Part shown: positions 1 through 9,741 of the stretch, in pieces
Layout: each line of letters begins with the position of its first letter
How positions within the stretch are numbered: position 1 is the stretch's first letter
Source of the DNA: Desulfobulbaceae bacterium
GTDB taxonomy: Bacteria > Desulfobacterota > Desulfobulbia > Desulfobulbales > Desulfocapsaceae
NCBI GenBank assembly: GCA_020049575.1
Contig: JAIFKM010000071.1
Coordinates: 1-41,924 of the forward strand
Reading direction: 5' to 3'
DNA: 41,924 bases
The notes under the pieces: model-generated
The model's input: only the letters and a program-made list of their open reading frames with translations
Database searches by the model: none
Told to the model about the DNA's origin: nothing
Position numbers and translations under genes: made by a program

Positions 1-1483
1 CCTTTCCCTCGACGCTCTCAACCCCGATTGAGCCGTCCTGCATTTCCACCAGCTGTTTGCAGACGCTGAGACCGAGACCTGTTCCACCGTATTTGCGGGT
101 TGTCGAGCCATCAGCCTGGGTGAATTTTTCAAACAACCGGTCAATGACATTGTCTGCAATACCGATACCGGTATCCTCCACGGAGAACCGCAGGGTCTGT
201 ATATTCCCCACCTTCTCGACCACTTCGACCTGCAGGACGACCTCACCCTTCTCGGTGAATTTCACCGCGTTGCTTACCAGATTAGTGAGAATCTGCCGCA
301 GCCTGGTAGGGTCACCCTTGATCCGGCAATCGATGCCGATCGGCACAAAGCAGACCAGGTCGATATTCTTGAGGTTTACCGCATCGATAAAGAGTTCCGA
401 AGTTTCTTCCATCAATTCCCGGAGATCGAAGATGATCGATTCAAAGTCGATCTTACCTGCATCGATCTTTGAGAAGTCGAGGATGTCATTGATGATCAGC
501 AGGAGCGAGTCGGCCGAACGGCTGGCACTCTCGAGAAGCCGGCGGTACTGCTCGCTCAGGGGAGCGTCCCGCAGCAGGGACAACACGCCGATGACGCCGT
601 TCATCGGCGTGCGGATTTCATGGCTCATATTGGCCAGGAACTCGCTCTTGGCCTTGGCTGCTGCCAGGGCTTCATCGCGTTTGGTGCGCAGTTCCTCGGT
701 ACGTTCCTGAACCAGCTTCTCCAGGTTGTTCCTATGCGTATTCAACTCCGCATCACGGATCTCGATTGCTTCGAGCATTGTATTGAAATCATCGATCAGG
801 TTGCCTATTTCATCGCTGTATTTGCGCTTCATACGGATCGAATAATCCCCCTCTTCGGAGATTTTCCGGGCTGTTCTGGCTAGCGAAAATACCGGTTTGG
901 TCATCAACTGCTGCAGGCTCGAGGAGAGCAGCAAGGTTATTACGAGGACTACAAGAAGACTCAGAACCAGGAAAATGGCCGAATCGGTCAGCTGGGCAAC
1001 CGCCTTGTTGGTGTTGGCGAGAATATAGAGAACGCCAAGGGGTTGGCCATCGAGGGTGATGGGATAAAAAAGCTGCAGTTTGATCTTATGGTCCTGAAAA
1101 ATGAACTCCTCTCCCCTATCGGGCAAGGCATCGGGCAGACGGGCAGTCACGGCATACTGCGGGTTGAGATAGTTGGCAAAGGCCACCTTGTCTTTCGTAT
1201 AAATGACGGCAAGCTCGATATCCGGGTCTGCCTTCAGGGTGGTGAGGACTTGGCTGGCGGTGGACACAGATTTAAAACTCAGGGCTGCGGTACTCAATTC
1301 GGCGATGGATCCCGCCATGATATTCAGGTTGTCGATCATCGAGCGGCGCAGCAGACGGATCTGATTGAAACCCGAAAGGATCGAAAAAAGCAGGAGAGCC
1401 GTGCCGGTTATGATCAGGATCAGCAGGGTCAGCTTACGCCGTATCGGCAGGGCATGAAAATATGAGGTGAAGAGAGAGATCAT
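1..1483 (-). CDS. Sensor histidine kinase (CHASE8-like periplasmic domain, HAMP, HisKA, HATPase_c); C-terminus runs off the left edge
   Basis: Not in the ORF track because it is open at the edge. My reverse-strand translation from ATG at 1483 gives MISLFTSYFHALPIRRKLTLLILIITG..., then AALSFKSVSTASQVLTTLKADPDIELAVIY (CHASE8-like), H-box FLANMSHEIRTPMNGVIG, N-box LRQILTNLVSNAVKFT, G boxes VEDTGIGI and GGTGLGLSVCKQLVEMQDGSIGVES. Start overlaps the stop of the upstream gene by 4 nt (ATGA). Confidence 0.93.
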   Translation of the reverse strand, partial: MISLFTSYFHALPIRRKLTLLILIITGTALLLFSILSGFNQIRLLRRSMIDNLNIMAGSIAELSTAALSFKSVSTASQVLTTLKADPDIELAVIYTKDKVAFANYLNPQYAVTARLPDALPDRGEEFIFQDHKIKLQLFYPITLDGQPLGVLYILANTNKAVAQLTDSAIFLVLSLLVVLVITLLLSSSLQQLMTKPVFSLARTARKISEEGDYSIRMKRKYSDEIGNLIDDFNTMLEAIEIRDAELNTHRNNLEKLVQERTEELRTKRDEALAAAKAKSEFLANMSHEIRTPMNGVIGVLSLLRDAPLSEQYRRLLESASRSADSLLLIINDILDFSKIDAGKIDFESIIFDLRELMEETSELFIDAVNLKNIDLVCFVPIGIDCRIKGDPTRLRQILTNLVSNAVKFTEKGEVVLQVEVVEKVGNIQTLRFSVEDTGIGIADNVIDRLFEKFTQADGSTTRKYGGTGLGLSVCKQLVEMQDGSIGVESVEGK

Positions 1484-2139
1484 TTGTCTATTGTCCTGTT
1501 TGCGGCAGCGTCCATTTTGACCAGTTCGGCCATCTGCAGCAGACTCGGGCTTATACTCATACCTGAGGCATTCAGCGCCTCGACATTGATAATCACATCG
1601 ACTCCCTGCTCGCCCCGGATAAATCCCAGCATGCCGCCTGACTCGGCGAATTCCCGGCAGTCACTGATACTCAAGACGCCATGGATGCCCTGCCCGGCAA
1701 CTGGATAGTCGCGGATCCTGGACGCCGGCAGATAGACTAAATGACATTGGGCAATGTCTTCCAGCGTATCGATATCGACTTTGCGCAGGCTCCGACCTTT
1801 GATTGTATCCCCCTGCAGACGCTCCTGCAGGGCCATTCCCGTCTCTGGATCCTTGTAGACGCAGAAGACTAGAGGGCTCGTCTCATCCGGGAAGGCGTCG
1901 GCCGGCCAATTGGCAAAACGGGCGGCACTCACCAGAAACGATGCGTGGGATTGGGACAGTTCTCCGACGATGGTTTCCGTCTCCCCGGCAGGCGGACTGC
2001 ACCACAGCAGCGCGCTGATGAAAAGAGCGGCGCGGAGCTGCCGTGCGCATGTGCGGATGCCCTGTTTGTCTGAACCTTTTTCTGGAAATGGTAGCATCTG
2101 GCCGCCACTGTTTGGACTCTTCAGCATCGAATCAGTCAT
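1480..2139 (-). CDS. YfiR family (DUF4154) periplasmic protein
   Basis: Pattern ...ARFANWPADAFPDETSPLVFCVYKD...CHLVYLPASR...GVLSISDCREFAESGGMLGFIRGEQGVDVIINVEALNASGMSISPSLLQMAELVK matches the DUF4154/YfiR fold motifs. Hydrophobic N-terminus; translationally coupled to the kinase. Confidence 0.85.
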   Translation of the reverse strand: MTDSMLKSPNSGGQMLPFPEKGSDKQGIRTCARQLRAALFISALLWCSPPAGETETIVGELSQSHASFLVSAARFANWPADAFPDETSPLVFCVYKDPETGMALQERLQGDTIKGRSLRKVDIDTLEDIAQCHLVYLPASRIRDYPVAGQGIHGVLSISDCREFAESGGMLGFIRGEQGVDVIINVEALNASGMSISPSLLQMAELVKMDAAANRTIDK

Positions 2140-2378
2140 CGGTATACATCATAGTGCGCAAAAATTACTCCTGATGTGTTGTATCGTACAAACAAATTTT
2201 CTTTCAAGAGAATTCACAACAGCTGGATGTATTTGTGCAGGCAGAACCGTGTGGCCTCTAGCGAGAGGTAACAGAAGTCCAGTGATGGGACAATAATCGA
2301 CATACCGTTGATTTCCTCTGACAAATACGTATCATTTATTTCATAAGCTCGCTAAACGACAGAAACGGAGGTGGAACG

Positions 2379-4064
2379 GTGGAGAGCGAACGGGTTGGAG
2401 AATATCTCATCAGACGGCTGACGGAACTCGGCATCAGGCACATCTTCGGCATTCCCGGCGATTATGTCCTGGGATTCTATGACCTGCTGAGCAGATCCGC
2501 CGATCTTGAAGTTATCAACACCAGCGATGAGCAGGGTGCCGGTTTCGCGGCCGATGCCTATGCCCGGGTCAAAGGGCTTGGCGCAGTCTGCGTCACCTAC
2601 GGCGTGGGAGCGCTGAAGATTGCCAACACCACAGCTCAAGCCTACGCCGAAAAATCACCGGTGGTCGTTATCAGCGGCGCTCCCGGCATAGCAGAGCAGC
2701 AACAGCGGCAGCTCCTTCATCACCAGATTACCGACTACGGCATGCAGAAGAGGGTGTTCGAAGAATTCACCGTCGCTGCAACCGTCATCGATACTCCCGA
2801 AACAGCCCGGGAAGAGATCGACAGGGTCCTGGCAGCCGCCCTGCATTTCAAACGGCCGGTCTATATTGAATTGCCGCGGGACCAGGTTTTCGCCCTCTGC
2901 CCTCCGCAACGCAAACCCCCGATCAAGAAAGAAAAGAGCGACCCGGCGGCCCTGCAGGAGGCAATCGAGGAGGCAGTCGGTCTGATCAACGCGGCACGGC
3001 AGCCTGTCATCCTGGCTGGAGTCGAGATCCACCGCTTCGGCCTGCAGAAAGAACTCTGCCAGCTTGCCCGGGCAAAGGGCATACCGGCAGCCGCCACCAT
3101 CCTCGCCAAATCAGTCATTGCCGACACAGAAAAATTTTACATGGGAATTTACGAGGGGGCGACAGGCCTCGAAGAAGTGCGCTCATACGTTGAGTCGAGC
3201 GACTGCCTGCTCCTTCTTGGGGCCTTTCTCACAGACATGGACCTCGGTCTATTCACCGCCAATATCGATCCGTCCACCTCGATTTACGCCACCAGTGAGC
3301 GGATCAGCATCCGCCACCACCGCTTTGACAGTGTCCTCTTCCATGATTTTATCAAAGGACTGCTCAAGGCGGCAATTGTCCCGCGCAAACTGCAGGGTAC
3401 ACCGCACCCGCGGGCACCGAAGCCCTTCCTCCATGGCAGCGACAAAAAGATTACCGTGGCCAGCCTCTTTGAACAGGTCAACGCCTTTCTCGACACTACG
3501 ACCATGGTGGTGGCCGATATCGGCGACGCCCTGTTTGGCGCCAACGACCTGTACCTTCATCATTCGACCTCCTTTCTGTCGCCGGCCTTCTATGCCTCGC
3601 TCGGGTTTGCCGTGCCCGGTGCCCTCGGCGCCCAGTTGGCGAGTCCCAAGGTGAGGCCGCTGGTCCTGGTTGGCGATGGCGCTTTCCAGATGACCGGCAT
3701 GGAGATCTCGACCATCGCCCGCTGCGGTCTCAATCCGATCATCATCGTACTCAACAACCAGGGCTATTCTACCGAACGACCGATGCTCGATGGTCCCTAC
3801 AACGATGTCCACCCCTGGCATTTCAGCAAAATCCCCTCGGTAATCGGCACTGGCATCGGCTTTATCGTCGAAACCGAGGCCGATTTGGAGCAGGCCCTGC
3901 TGACAGCTAGGAAAAATACCGACAGCTTCACCATCATCGATGTCAAACTCGACAAACATGACCGCTCCCCCGCCCTCACCCGTCTGACCAAAAAACTCGG
4001 AGAGAAGGTGCAATCCGCCCCGTCAGGCAGGACAACCAGCCACGGCGGCAACAAACAGCATTGA
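2379..4064 (+). CDS. Thiamine-diphosphate-dependent 2-oxoacid decarboxylase (pyruvate/indolepyruvate decarboxylase-like)
   Basis: GTG start with GGAGG upstream; HIFGIPGDYVLGFYDLL, SDEQGAGFAADAYAR (catalytic Glu), HHQITDYG (HH motif), GDGAFQMTGMEISTIARCGLNPIIIVLNNQGYSTE (TPP motif). Confidence 0.9.
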   Translation: MESERVGEYLIRRLTELGIRHIFGIPGDYVLGFYDLLSRSADLEVINTSDEQGAGFAADAYARVKGLGAVCVTYGVGALKIANTTAQAYAEKSPVVVISGAPGIAEQQQRQLLHHQITDYGMQKRVFEEFTVAATVIDTPETAREEIDRVLAAALHFKRPVYIELPRDQVFALCPPQRKPPIKKEKSDPAALQEAIEEAVGLINAARQPVILAGVEIHRFGLQKELCQLARAKGIPAAATILAKSVIADTEKFYMGIYEGATGLEEVRSYVESSDCLLLLGAFLTDMDLGLFTANIDPSTSIYATSERISIRHHRFDSVLFHDFIKGLLKAAIVPRKLQGTPHPRAPKPFLHGSDKKITVASLFEQVNAFLDTTTMVVADIGDALFGANDLYLHHSTSFLSPAFYASLGFAVPGALGAQLASPKVRPLVLVGDGAFQMTGMEISTIARCGLNPIIIVLNNQGYSTERPMLDGPYNDVHPWHFSKIPSVIGTGIGFIVETEADLEQALLTARKNTDSFTIIDVKLDKHDRSPALTRLTKKLGEKVQSAPSGRTTSHGGNKQH

Positions 4065-4122
4065 TCTCCGCATGAACAGCGGGTAAAATGGATATTTTCC
4101 CCTGTTATCTCACGAGGTCAAC

Positions 4123-4464
4123 ATGAACACACCGATAACCTGGCAGGATTTTACCGCCGTCGAACTGCGGGTCGGCACCATTCTCAGCGTCGAGGATTTC
4201 CCCAAGGCCCGCAATCCCTCCTTTATCATTACCGCCGATTTCGGCGCTGAAATCGGGGTCAGAAAAACCAGCGCCCAGATAACCGCCATCTACGGTAAGG
4301 AAGAGCTCGTTGGCCGACAAATCGTCGGGGTGGTCAATTTCCCGGTGAAACAGATCGGCCCGATCCGCTCGGAATTCCTCCTGACCGGTTTCTACCGCGA
4401 CGACAACGAGGTCGTCATTGCTATTCCTGAACGGCCAGTTCCCAACGGCGCCAAACTCCTCTAA
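4123..4464 (+). CDS. tRNA-binding domain protein, CsaA/YgjH-like
   Basis: [51 protein letters not shown]...[27 protein letters not shown]-fold tRNA-binding domain pattern. Confidence 0.9.
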   Translation: MNTPITWQDFTAVELRVGTILSVEDFPKARNPSFIITADFGAEIGVRKTSAQITAIYGKEELVGRQIVGVVNFPVKQIGPIRSEFLLTGFYRDDNEVVIAIPERPVPNGAKLL

Positions 4465-4500
4465 TCATTTCCCGCCGGAAATCGGCACAGTGAAAACACT

Positions 4501-4803
4501 ATGATCAAGCATATTGTCTGCTGGAAACTTGTCAACCGCACTGAACCGCTTGAGGAAAACGCCGATGCCCTGGCCATCCGTGAAGCTCTGCACGGCCTGC
4601 GGGGAAAAATCCCGGGGCTTGTCCATCTCGAGGTCGGTTTTGACTGCAGCGGCAAGGAAACGGCAGGAGATATTGTCCTGTATACGGAATTCGACAGCAG
4701 GGAAGCGCTGGCCCTTTACCAGCATCATCCGCTACATGTCGAGGTCGGCGGGACCGTGCGTCCGCGCACCTGCGAACGACGGATGATCGACTACGAAGTG
4801 TAA
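4501..4803 (+). CDS. Dabb family (stress-responsive A/B barrel) protein
   Basis: MIKHIVCWKL...L.GKIPGLVHLEVGFD...DIVLYTEFDSREALALYQHHPLHVEV: Dabb domain pattern. Confidence 0.87.
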   Translation: MIKHIVCWKLVNRTEPLEENADALAIREALHGLRGKIPGLVHLEVGFDCSGKETAGDIVLYTEFDSREALALYQHHPLHVEVGGTVRPRTCERRMIDYEV

Positions 4804-4862
4804 AAAAGAACACTCCTCTCTTGCCTCAAAGTGAGGCATAAACACGATAGGCTGTCCCTCTT

Positions 4863-6026
4863 TCAGATTCTCGGGGGAATGTCTCTTTTTTCAGGGTCTT
4901 CCTCAGCCACCAGAATCCCCTCGTCGACCGTGCTGATCGGCGCCTCTTCTCTCACTGCCCGCAGAACAACTCCCACGTCGGGAAGTTGGTCGCGGAAGGC
5001 GTCACCGTAAATCTCCCAGACGGTGATGAAGAGCGCCGCGACAATCGGCCCGATGATGATACCGAGCAGACCGAACATGGCGATCCCTCCGAGAGTGCCG
5101 AAAAGCACGAAAAGATCATGCATCTCGGTATCTTTACCCACCAGACGGGGCCGGATGAAATTATCCAGATTGCCCGCCACTGCGCCACAGAGTACGGCCA
5201 GAATCGCCACCCCCTGAAAATCACCCTGCAGGGCCAGTACTATCAGTGCCGGCACCCAGATTATGGCCGTACCGAAAGCGGGGATGATCGACATAACGGC
5301 CATGACCGTTCCCCAGAAAACAGGCCCTTCTATGCCGGCGACGGCAAAGGCCGCCCCACAGATTGCCCCTTGCATGATACCGATAATGATGGTGCCCTTG
5401 ATCGTCGCCCTGGCAACCGAAGTGAAGCGGCGCAGCAGCAGTTGCTCGTCGCGGTCGTGCAGGGGAAGAAAATAGAGGATCTTCATCAGCAGCTTATCGC
5501 CCATGGTCAGGAAATAGAACATCACATAGAGCATGATGACCGAACTGAACACCGCCTGCATGGTCATTTTTGTCACGGAAGACAATGAATCGATAAGAAA
5601 CGAAGAGATGGAACCGACGAATTCGCCCACCTTCTGCAGGATGACGTCGCGGTACGGCAGTATCTGCTCGTAATAAGGAATTTTTTCCAGATAGCGGGTC
5701 ATCTCGCTCGGCCTGCTGATGAAGTCCTGGACCCACGGGGTAATAGATTGTCCGACGTGGATGGCCTGGGCTACCACCACCCCGATGAGAACAGAAAGGG
5801 GACCCAGAACCAGGAAGACGATACCGAAAATGGTGAGGATCGAGGCGATATTCTCCCTGCCTCCCAGCTTTTGGCTGAGCCAATGGTGCGCCGGACTGAC
5901 CATGGCGGAGAAGAGGCCTGCCATAAAGAGCGGCATGAGAAACTGGTTGATCATCACGACAAAGACCGTCGAGATGAGAAAAACGATTACCAGAAGAACG
6001 GTCTTGTTGACTGTTCCACGCTTCAT
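4863..6026 (-). CDS. AI-2E family transporter (PerM/UPF0118)
   Basis: Multi-TM protein; IIPAFGTAIIWVPALIVLALQGDFQGVAILAVLCGAVAGNLDNFIRPRLVGKDTEMHDLFVLFGTLGGIAMFGLLGIIIGPIVAALF is diagnostic. Confidence 0.93.
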   Translation of the reverse strand: MKRGTVNKTVLLVIVFLISTVFVVMINQFLMPLFMAGLFSAMVSPAHHWLSQKLGGRENIASILTIFGIVFLVLGPLSVLIGVVVAQAIHVGQSITPWVQDFISRPSEMTRYLEKIPYYEQILPYRDVILQKVGEFVGSISSFLIDSLSSVTKMTMQAVFSSVIMLYVMFYFLTMGDKLLMKILYFLPLHDRDEQLLLRRFTSVARATIKGTIIIGIMQGAICGAAFAVAGIEGPVFWGTVMAVMSIIPAFGTAIIWVPALIVLALQGDFQGVAILAVLCGAVAGNLDNFIRPRLVGKDTEMHDLFVLFGTLGGIAMFGLLGIIIGPIVAALFITVWEIYGDAFRDQLPDVGVVLRAVREEAPISTVDEGILVAEEDPEKRDIPPRI

Positions 6027-6174
6027 GATTCCTCCTCAGATATGGGTTCTGGCGCTTTCGCGGGGACTGCCGATGCCGTCTGTCAGCCGGATGGGCTCAG
6101 CTGCGGCCAGTACCATCCTAGAGCATCCACTAGCCTGCGGCAAGCAATTTTGCCGTTTCGCAAGTGTGGCAGGA

Positions 6175-7422
6175 TCACCTTTTCTTTTCTAAAAACAGGC
6201 GCATCAGGGGTGCGCTGGTGATACTGGTAACAAGCGCCATGATGATGAGGGCGACAAAGATCTGGTGATTGATCAGACCAGCCTCGTAGGCCAGGCTGCC
6301 GAGAATGATCTCCATCGCTCCCCGGGCATTCAGACCAAAGCCGACGGCCATGCTGTGCCGCGCCGACATGCCGCCCCAAAAGGCCCCGATTCCGGCCCCG
6401 ACCACCTTACCGACAAAGGCCAGGACGAGTACCAGAAGAACGATGCCCAGATCAAAATTCTGCACGAAATCCACCTTCAGCCCGATGGAGACAAAAAACA
6501 ATGGGGCAAAAAAATTGGTGACGAATTGGTGCATGATTTCCCTGGCCTGCTCCCGTAAATGGACTGAATCGCCGATGGTAAGCCCGGCGATGAAGGCGCC
6601 GAGGATGGCATGTATATGGATGCTCTCGGTGAAGGCCGCACAGAGCAGGCAGAGCCCAAGACTCATGGACAGCACCCCTCCCGGCCAGGAAAGGCGGGAC
6701 TGGACCCAGGGCAGGATGCGATTCAAGACAAACCTGCCGATCACCAGCATGAAAGCGGAGAAGGCGAAGATATAGGCAATCGTATAGCCGATCTCGCTCA
6801 TGTCGCCACCCTTGCCAACCATCGACAGGATAAAGGAAAAAATCAGCCAGCCGACGACATCGTTGAAAATAGCCGAGGCAATGATGACCATGCCGATCTC
6901 GGTCTTCAGCATCTTCATATCAAGCAGGATTCTGGCTATGACCGGCAAGGCCGAGATGGCCATCGCAGTTCCGAGAAACAGAGGGAACAGCAGATGATCC
7001 CCGGCTGTTGTCTGATGATGGAACCACACCGGAAAAAACCAGGCGACAGCAAATCCCGTAGCAAAGGGCAGGATCATACTGCCGAAACCGGTGAATATTG
7101 CCACCCGACCATGCTGGAGAAACAAGGAAAAGCGCAGTTCCAGGCCAGCCACGAACAGGAGCAGAATCACCGATAGGGAAAAGATGGCGTCAAGCGCCAG
7201 GGAAACTTCGGCATTGGTGGAAAAGGGGAAGAGGGTGCCATAGCTCACCGGAGAAATCGCCCCGAGAACTGTGGGACCAAGGATCACGCCGATGATGAGT
7301 TCCCCCATGACCATGGGCAGGCCGATTTTTTTACCAAGTTCGGCCGCCGCTCGCGACAGTATCAGCATGGTGCTGAGAGCCAGCAGCAGAACAACAAGAT
7401 CGTTGGGGCTCAATTTTGCCAT
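6175..7422 (-). CDS. Cation:proton antiporter (CPA2, KefB/NapA-type membrane domain)
   Basis: GLPMVMGELIIGVILGPTVLG, AMAISALPVIARILLDMKM, FNDVVGWLIF, AFIAGLTIGDSVHLREQ, FFVSIGLKVDF, GFGLNARGAMEIIL. Confidence 0.92.
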   Translation of the reverse strand: MAKLSPNDLVVLLLALSTMLILSRAAAELGKKIGLPMVMGELIIGVILGPTVLGAISPVSYGTLFPFSTNAEVSLALDAIFSLSVILLLFVAGLELRFSLFLQHGRVAIFTGFGSMILPFATGFAVAWFFPVWFHHQTTAGDHLLFPLFLGTAMAISALPVIARILLDMKMLKTEIGMVIIASAIFNDVVGWLIFSFILSMVGKGGDMSEIGYTIAYIFAFSAFMLVIGRFVLNRILPWVQSRLSWPGGVLSMSLGLCLLCAAFTESIHIHAILGAFIAGLTIGDSVHLREQAREIMHQFVTNFFAPLFFVSIGLKVDFVQNFDLGIVLLVLVLAFVGKVVGAGIGAFWGGMSARHSMAVGFGLNARGAMEIILGSLAYEAGLINHQIFVALIIMALVTSITSAPLMRLFLEKKR

Positions 7423-7429
7423 GTCTTAA

Positions 7430-8329
7430 TCAATCGGGGATACGCGAATGGACAATGAGCATGTTACAGGGCATGTGTTCGAGGATATGCTCCATATCGT
7501 GGGTGAATATACGATCCATAATGCCATAACGGCTGTCCGGCGAGTTGATAACCAACAAATCGGCTCCTGCATTCTCAGTATACTGCCGTATGGCAAAACC
7601 TGGACGTCCGGGAATCACCCCGGTGCTTATCTGAATTTCCCCTGTCTGGCAGCGTGAGATCACCTCCCGCAGGGCCCCGATCTCACGATCAAGGAGTTGA
7701 TCTCTGATCTGGGAAGTCTCTCCTATGGTGCTGTCATCCGACATCGCCATGGTAAGGCCAGCCTGATCCACTTCCCTCACCACATGGATCGCCACGGCAC
7801 CCATCCCTTTGGCAAAATAGACTGCAGTTTTAAGGGTATGTTCCGATTTGGGGTGATCGATACAACTGACCACAATCTCCTGAAATACCGTTCCATGTAT
7901 CTTGGGTTCGATCAGGAGAAGAAGAGAGCACTTAGCCCTGCGGCTCATCCCTCTGGCTACTGAGCCAAGATAATACCGAAGGACATTTTCACGACGCAGT
8001 GCCCCGAGCACCAGCAGATCGACGGAATTGCTCTTGCAGGTCGTCAGCAGCACAGACACCGGATCACCGTCCTGCCAGATAATCCCGACATCCGTGCCGA
8101 GGCCAAGCCGCTCGCACATCTCCGAGAGGGCCCTCTCCTTTTCCTGGGTTCGTTTTCCCACATGGACGAGAATCAGCCTCGCTCCGAAGGTTTCAGCCAA
8201 TCTTTTTGCCTCGCCAAGCACACCCTCAAGCCTTGGCGAAAAAGCCACTGCTACCCCTATTGTCTCAAAGGGATAAGGAAGACGGCCTTTCAATGTGCGA
8301 TAATCCATTATCATTGGCACCCTTGTCAT
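7430..8329 (-). CDS. Tandem universal stress protein (UspA) domains
   Basis: VAVAFSPRLEGVLGEAKRLAETFGARLILVHVG...SVDLLVLGALRRENVLRYYLGSVARGMSRRAKCSLLLL plus a second Usp-like half; 7 nt from the antiporter gene. Confidence 0.85.
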   Translation of the reverse strand: MTRVPMIMDYRTLKGRLPYPFETIGVAVAFSPRLEGVLGEAKRLAETFGARLILVHVGKRTQEKERALSEMCERLGLGTDVGIIWQDGDPVSVLLTTCKSNSVDLLVLGALRRENVLRYYLGSVARGMSRRAKCSLLLLIEPKIHGTVFQEIVVSCIDHPKSEHTLKTAVYFAKGMGAVAIHVVREVDQAGLTMAMSDDSTIGETSQIRDQLLDREIGALREVISRCQTGEIQISTGVIPGRPGFAIRQYTENAGADLLVINSPDSRYGIMDRIFTHDMEHILEHMPCNMLIVHSRIPD

Positions 8330-8585
8330 TTCTATTCCGGGCGGAAATCAAACTTCCTTCCCGGCAATCCGCCTTTTCTTTGTCAATCATTGGACAGCAT
8401 AGTAATTTTTCTGGAAAAAGGAAAGTAATCAAGAGACTTCATTGCGCTCCACCACTGGTACAAAACAGCGCACAAGTCCTCCGGACCTTTTTGGCATTGC
8501 CATTGTTTTTTCCCTCTCGAAATTGCTATACTTCAAATATACCAGCTGCAGTACCCGAAGCCTCCTTTATTACCCATCGACGAAT

Positions 8586-9629
8586 ATGACAGAGCAGGGA
8601 CACACATCTTCCACTCCCTTAATGGCCACTGTACCATTTTCCCCGGACAGCTCCCTGCTCAACAGCCTCCTGCACTCGCTGCCGCTTAACGTCTACGTCA
8701 AAGCCAAAGACGGCCGCTTTCTTTTTGTGAATAACTTATTCTGTCATAACGTCGGCAAGAAGCCCGAAGATATTCTGGGCAAAGCCGATTACGAAGTCCA
8801 TCCTGGAGCCCTCGCGCAGAAATACTTCGAAGATGACCGATACATTATGGAAACCCGGGAAATCCTGGCAATCGAGGGAAAATGGCAGCCCCTCGGCAAG
8901 ACCGATTTCTATTTCTCCGACAGGGAAGAGGCAAAACACTACTTTGAGGACGAGCAGCATCTACTCGATACCGACAGGTCTGTTATCGACAAGGGAGAAG
9001 CCGCCATTGACAAGGAAGGCCGGGAACGCTGGACCCTGACAACCAAAACACCCTTTTACACAACCAAGAGCAAACACCGAGGCACCGACCTCGGTCTGGC
9101 CACCGTTTTCGGCATCGTCAAGCAGAACTGCGGCCATATATGGCTTTCGAGCAAGGAAGGAGAGGGAACCACCTTCAGGATATTTTTTCCGCAGGCAAGT
9201 GATCAGGAAAGCGAAGATAAAAGAGAAGAACCGCAGAAAAATTTGGCCGCATCAGGCCACGAAAACATTCTTGTCGTGGAGGATGAGTCATCCCTGCAGG
9301 ATCTGGCCAAATTGATCCTCGAGGGCCATGGCTACTCCGTCACCACGGCTGCCAACGGCCAAGAAGCCCTGATGTCGGTAGAAAACAGCGATATTCCCTT
9401 TGATCTCCTGCTGACCGATGTGATCATGCCGACGATGAGCGGCAGAGTGCTCGCCGACCAGCTCAGCAAACGCTTCCCTACCCTGAAAGTGCTCTATATG
9501 TCCGGTTATACCGACGATGCCAATGTCCATTTCGGCAGGCTCGAACTTGGCATCGAGTTCATCCACAAACCTTTCAGTCCCAATGTCCCGGCCGGCAAGA
9601 TTCGCTCCCTGCTCGACAGAAAGACCTGA
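8586..9629 (+). CDS. Mosaic PAS / C-terminal fragment of HATPase_c / receiver protein, kinase core missing
   Basis: ATG at 8586 in the 8442..9629 ORF. PAS-like segments (VYVKAKDGRFLFVNNLF..., GKTDFYFSDREEAKHYFEDEQHLLDTDRSVID...GRERWTLTTK), then HATPase end TPFYTTKSKHRGTDLGLATVFGIVKQNCGHIWLSSKEGEGTTFRIFFP, then receiver ILVVEDESS...LLLTDVIMP...YMSGYT...HKPF. No H-box, N-box or G1 box. Confidence 0.8.
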   Translation: MTEQGHTSSTPLMATVPFSPDSSLLNSLLHSLPLNVYVKAKDGRFLFVNNLFCHNVGKKPEDILGKADYEVHPGALAQKYFEDDRYIMETREILAIEGKWQPLGKTDFYFSDREEAKHYFEDEQHLLDTDRSVIDKGEAAIDKEGRERWTLTTKTPFYTTKSKHRGTDLGLATVFGIVKQNCGHIWLSSKEGEGTTFRIFFPQASDQESEDKREEPQKNLAASGHENILVVEDESSLQDLAKLILEGHGYSVTTAANGQEALMSVENSDIPFDLLLTDVIMPTMSGRVLADQLSKRFPTLKVLYMSGYTDDANVHFGRLELGIEFIHKPFSPNVPAGKIRSLLDRKT

Positions 9630-9741
9630 GAAGAAATGCGGCTGAAATATATAACTTACCTGATGACAGCAGCTCACTCATTTCCGCCAATAGAAAGAAA
9701 GCAATTTTCAGACAATCACAACGCGAGAAGGAAGAACAAAG

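Noticed and set aside
3249-4013. 254-aa minus-strand ORF
   Set aside because: Shadow ORF opposite the TPP-dependent decarboxylase; His/Gly/Asp-rich composition typical of antisense frames in GC-rich genes.
4822-4838. Small hairpin TGCCTC-AAAGT-GAGGCA between convergent genes
   Set aside because: Six-bp stem with no T-tract on either side; too weak to call a terminator.
8492-8506. TGGCAT-N5-TTGT, sigma-54-like, upstream of the PAS/REC gene
   Set aside because: The -12 GC dinucleotide is missing (GT), so it falls below a believable -24/-12 match.
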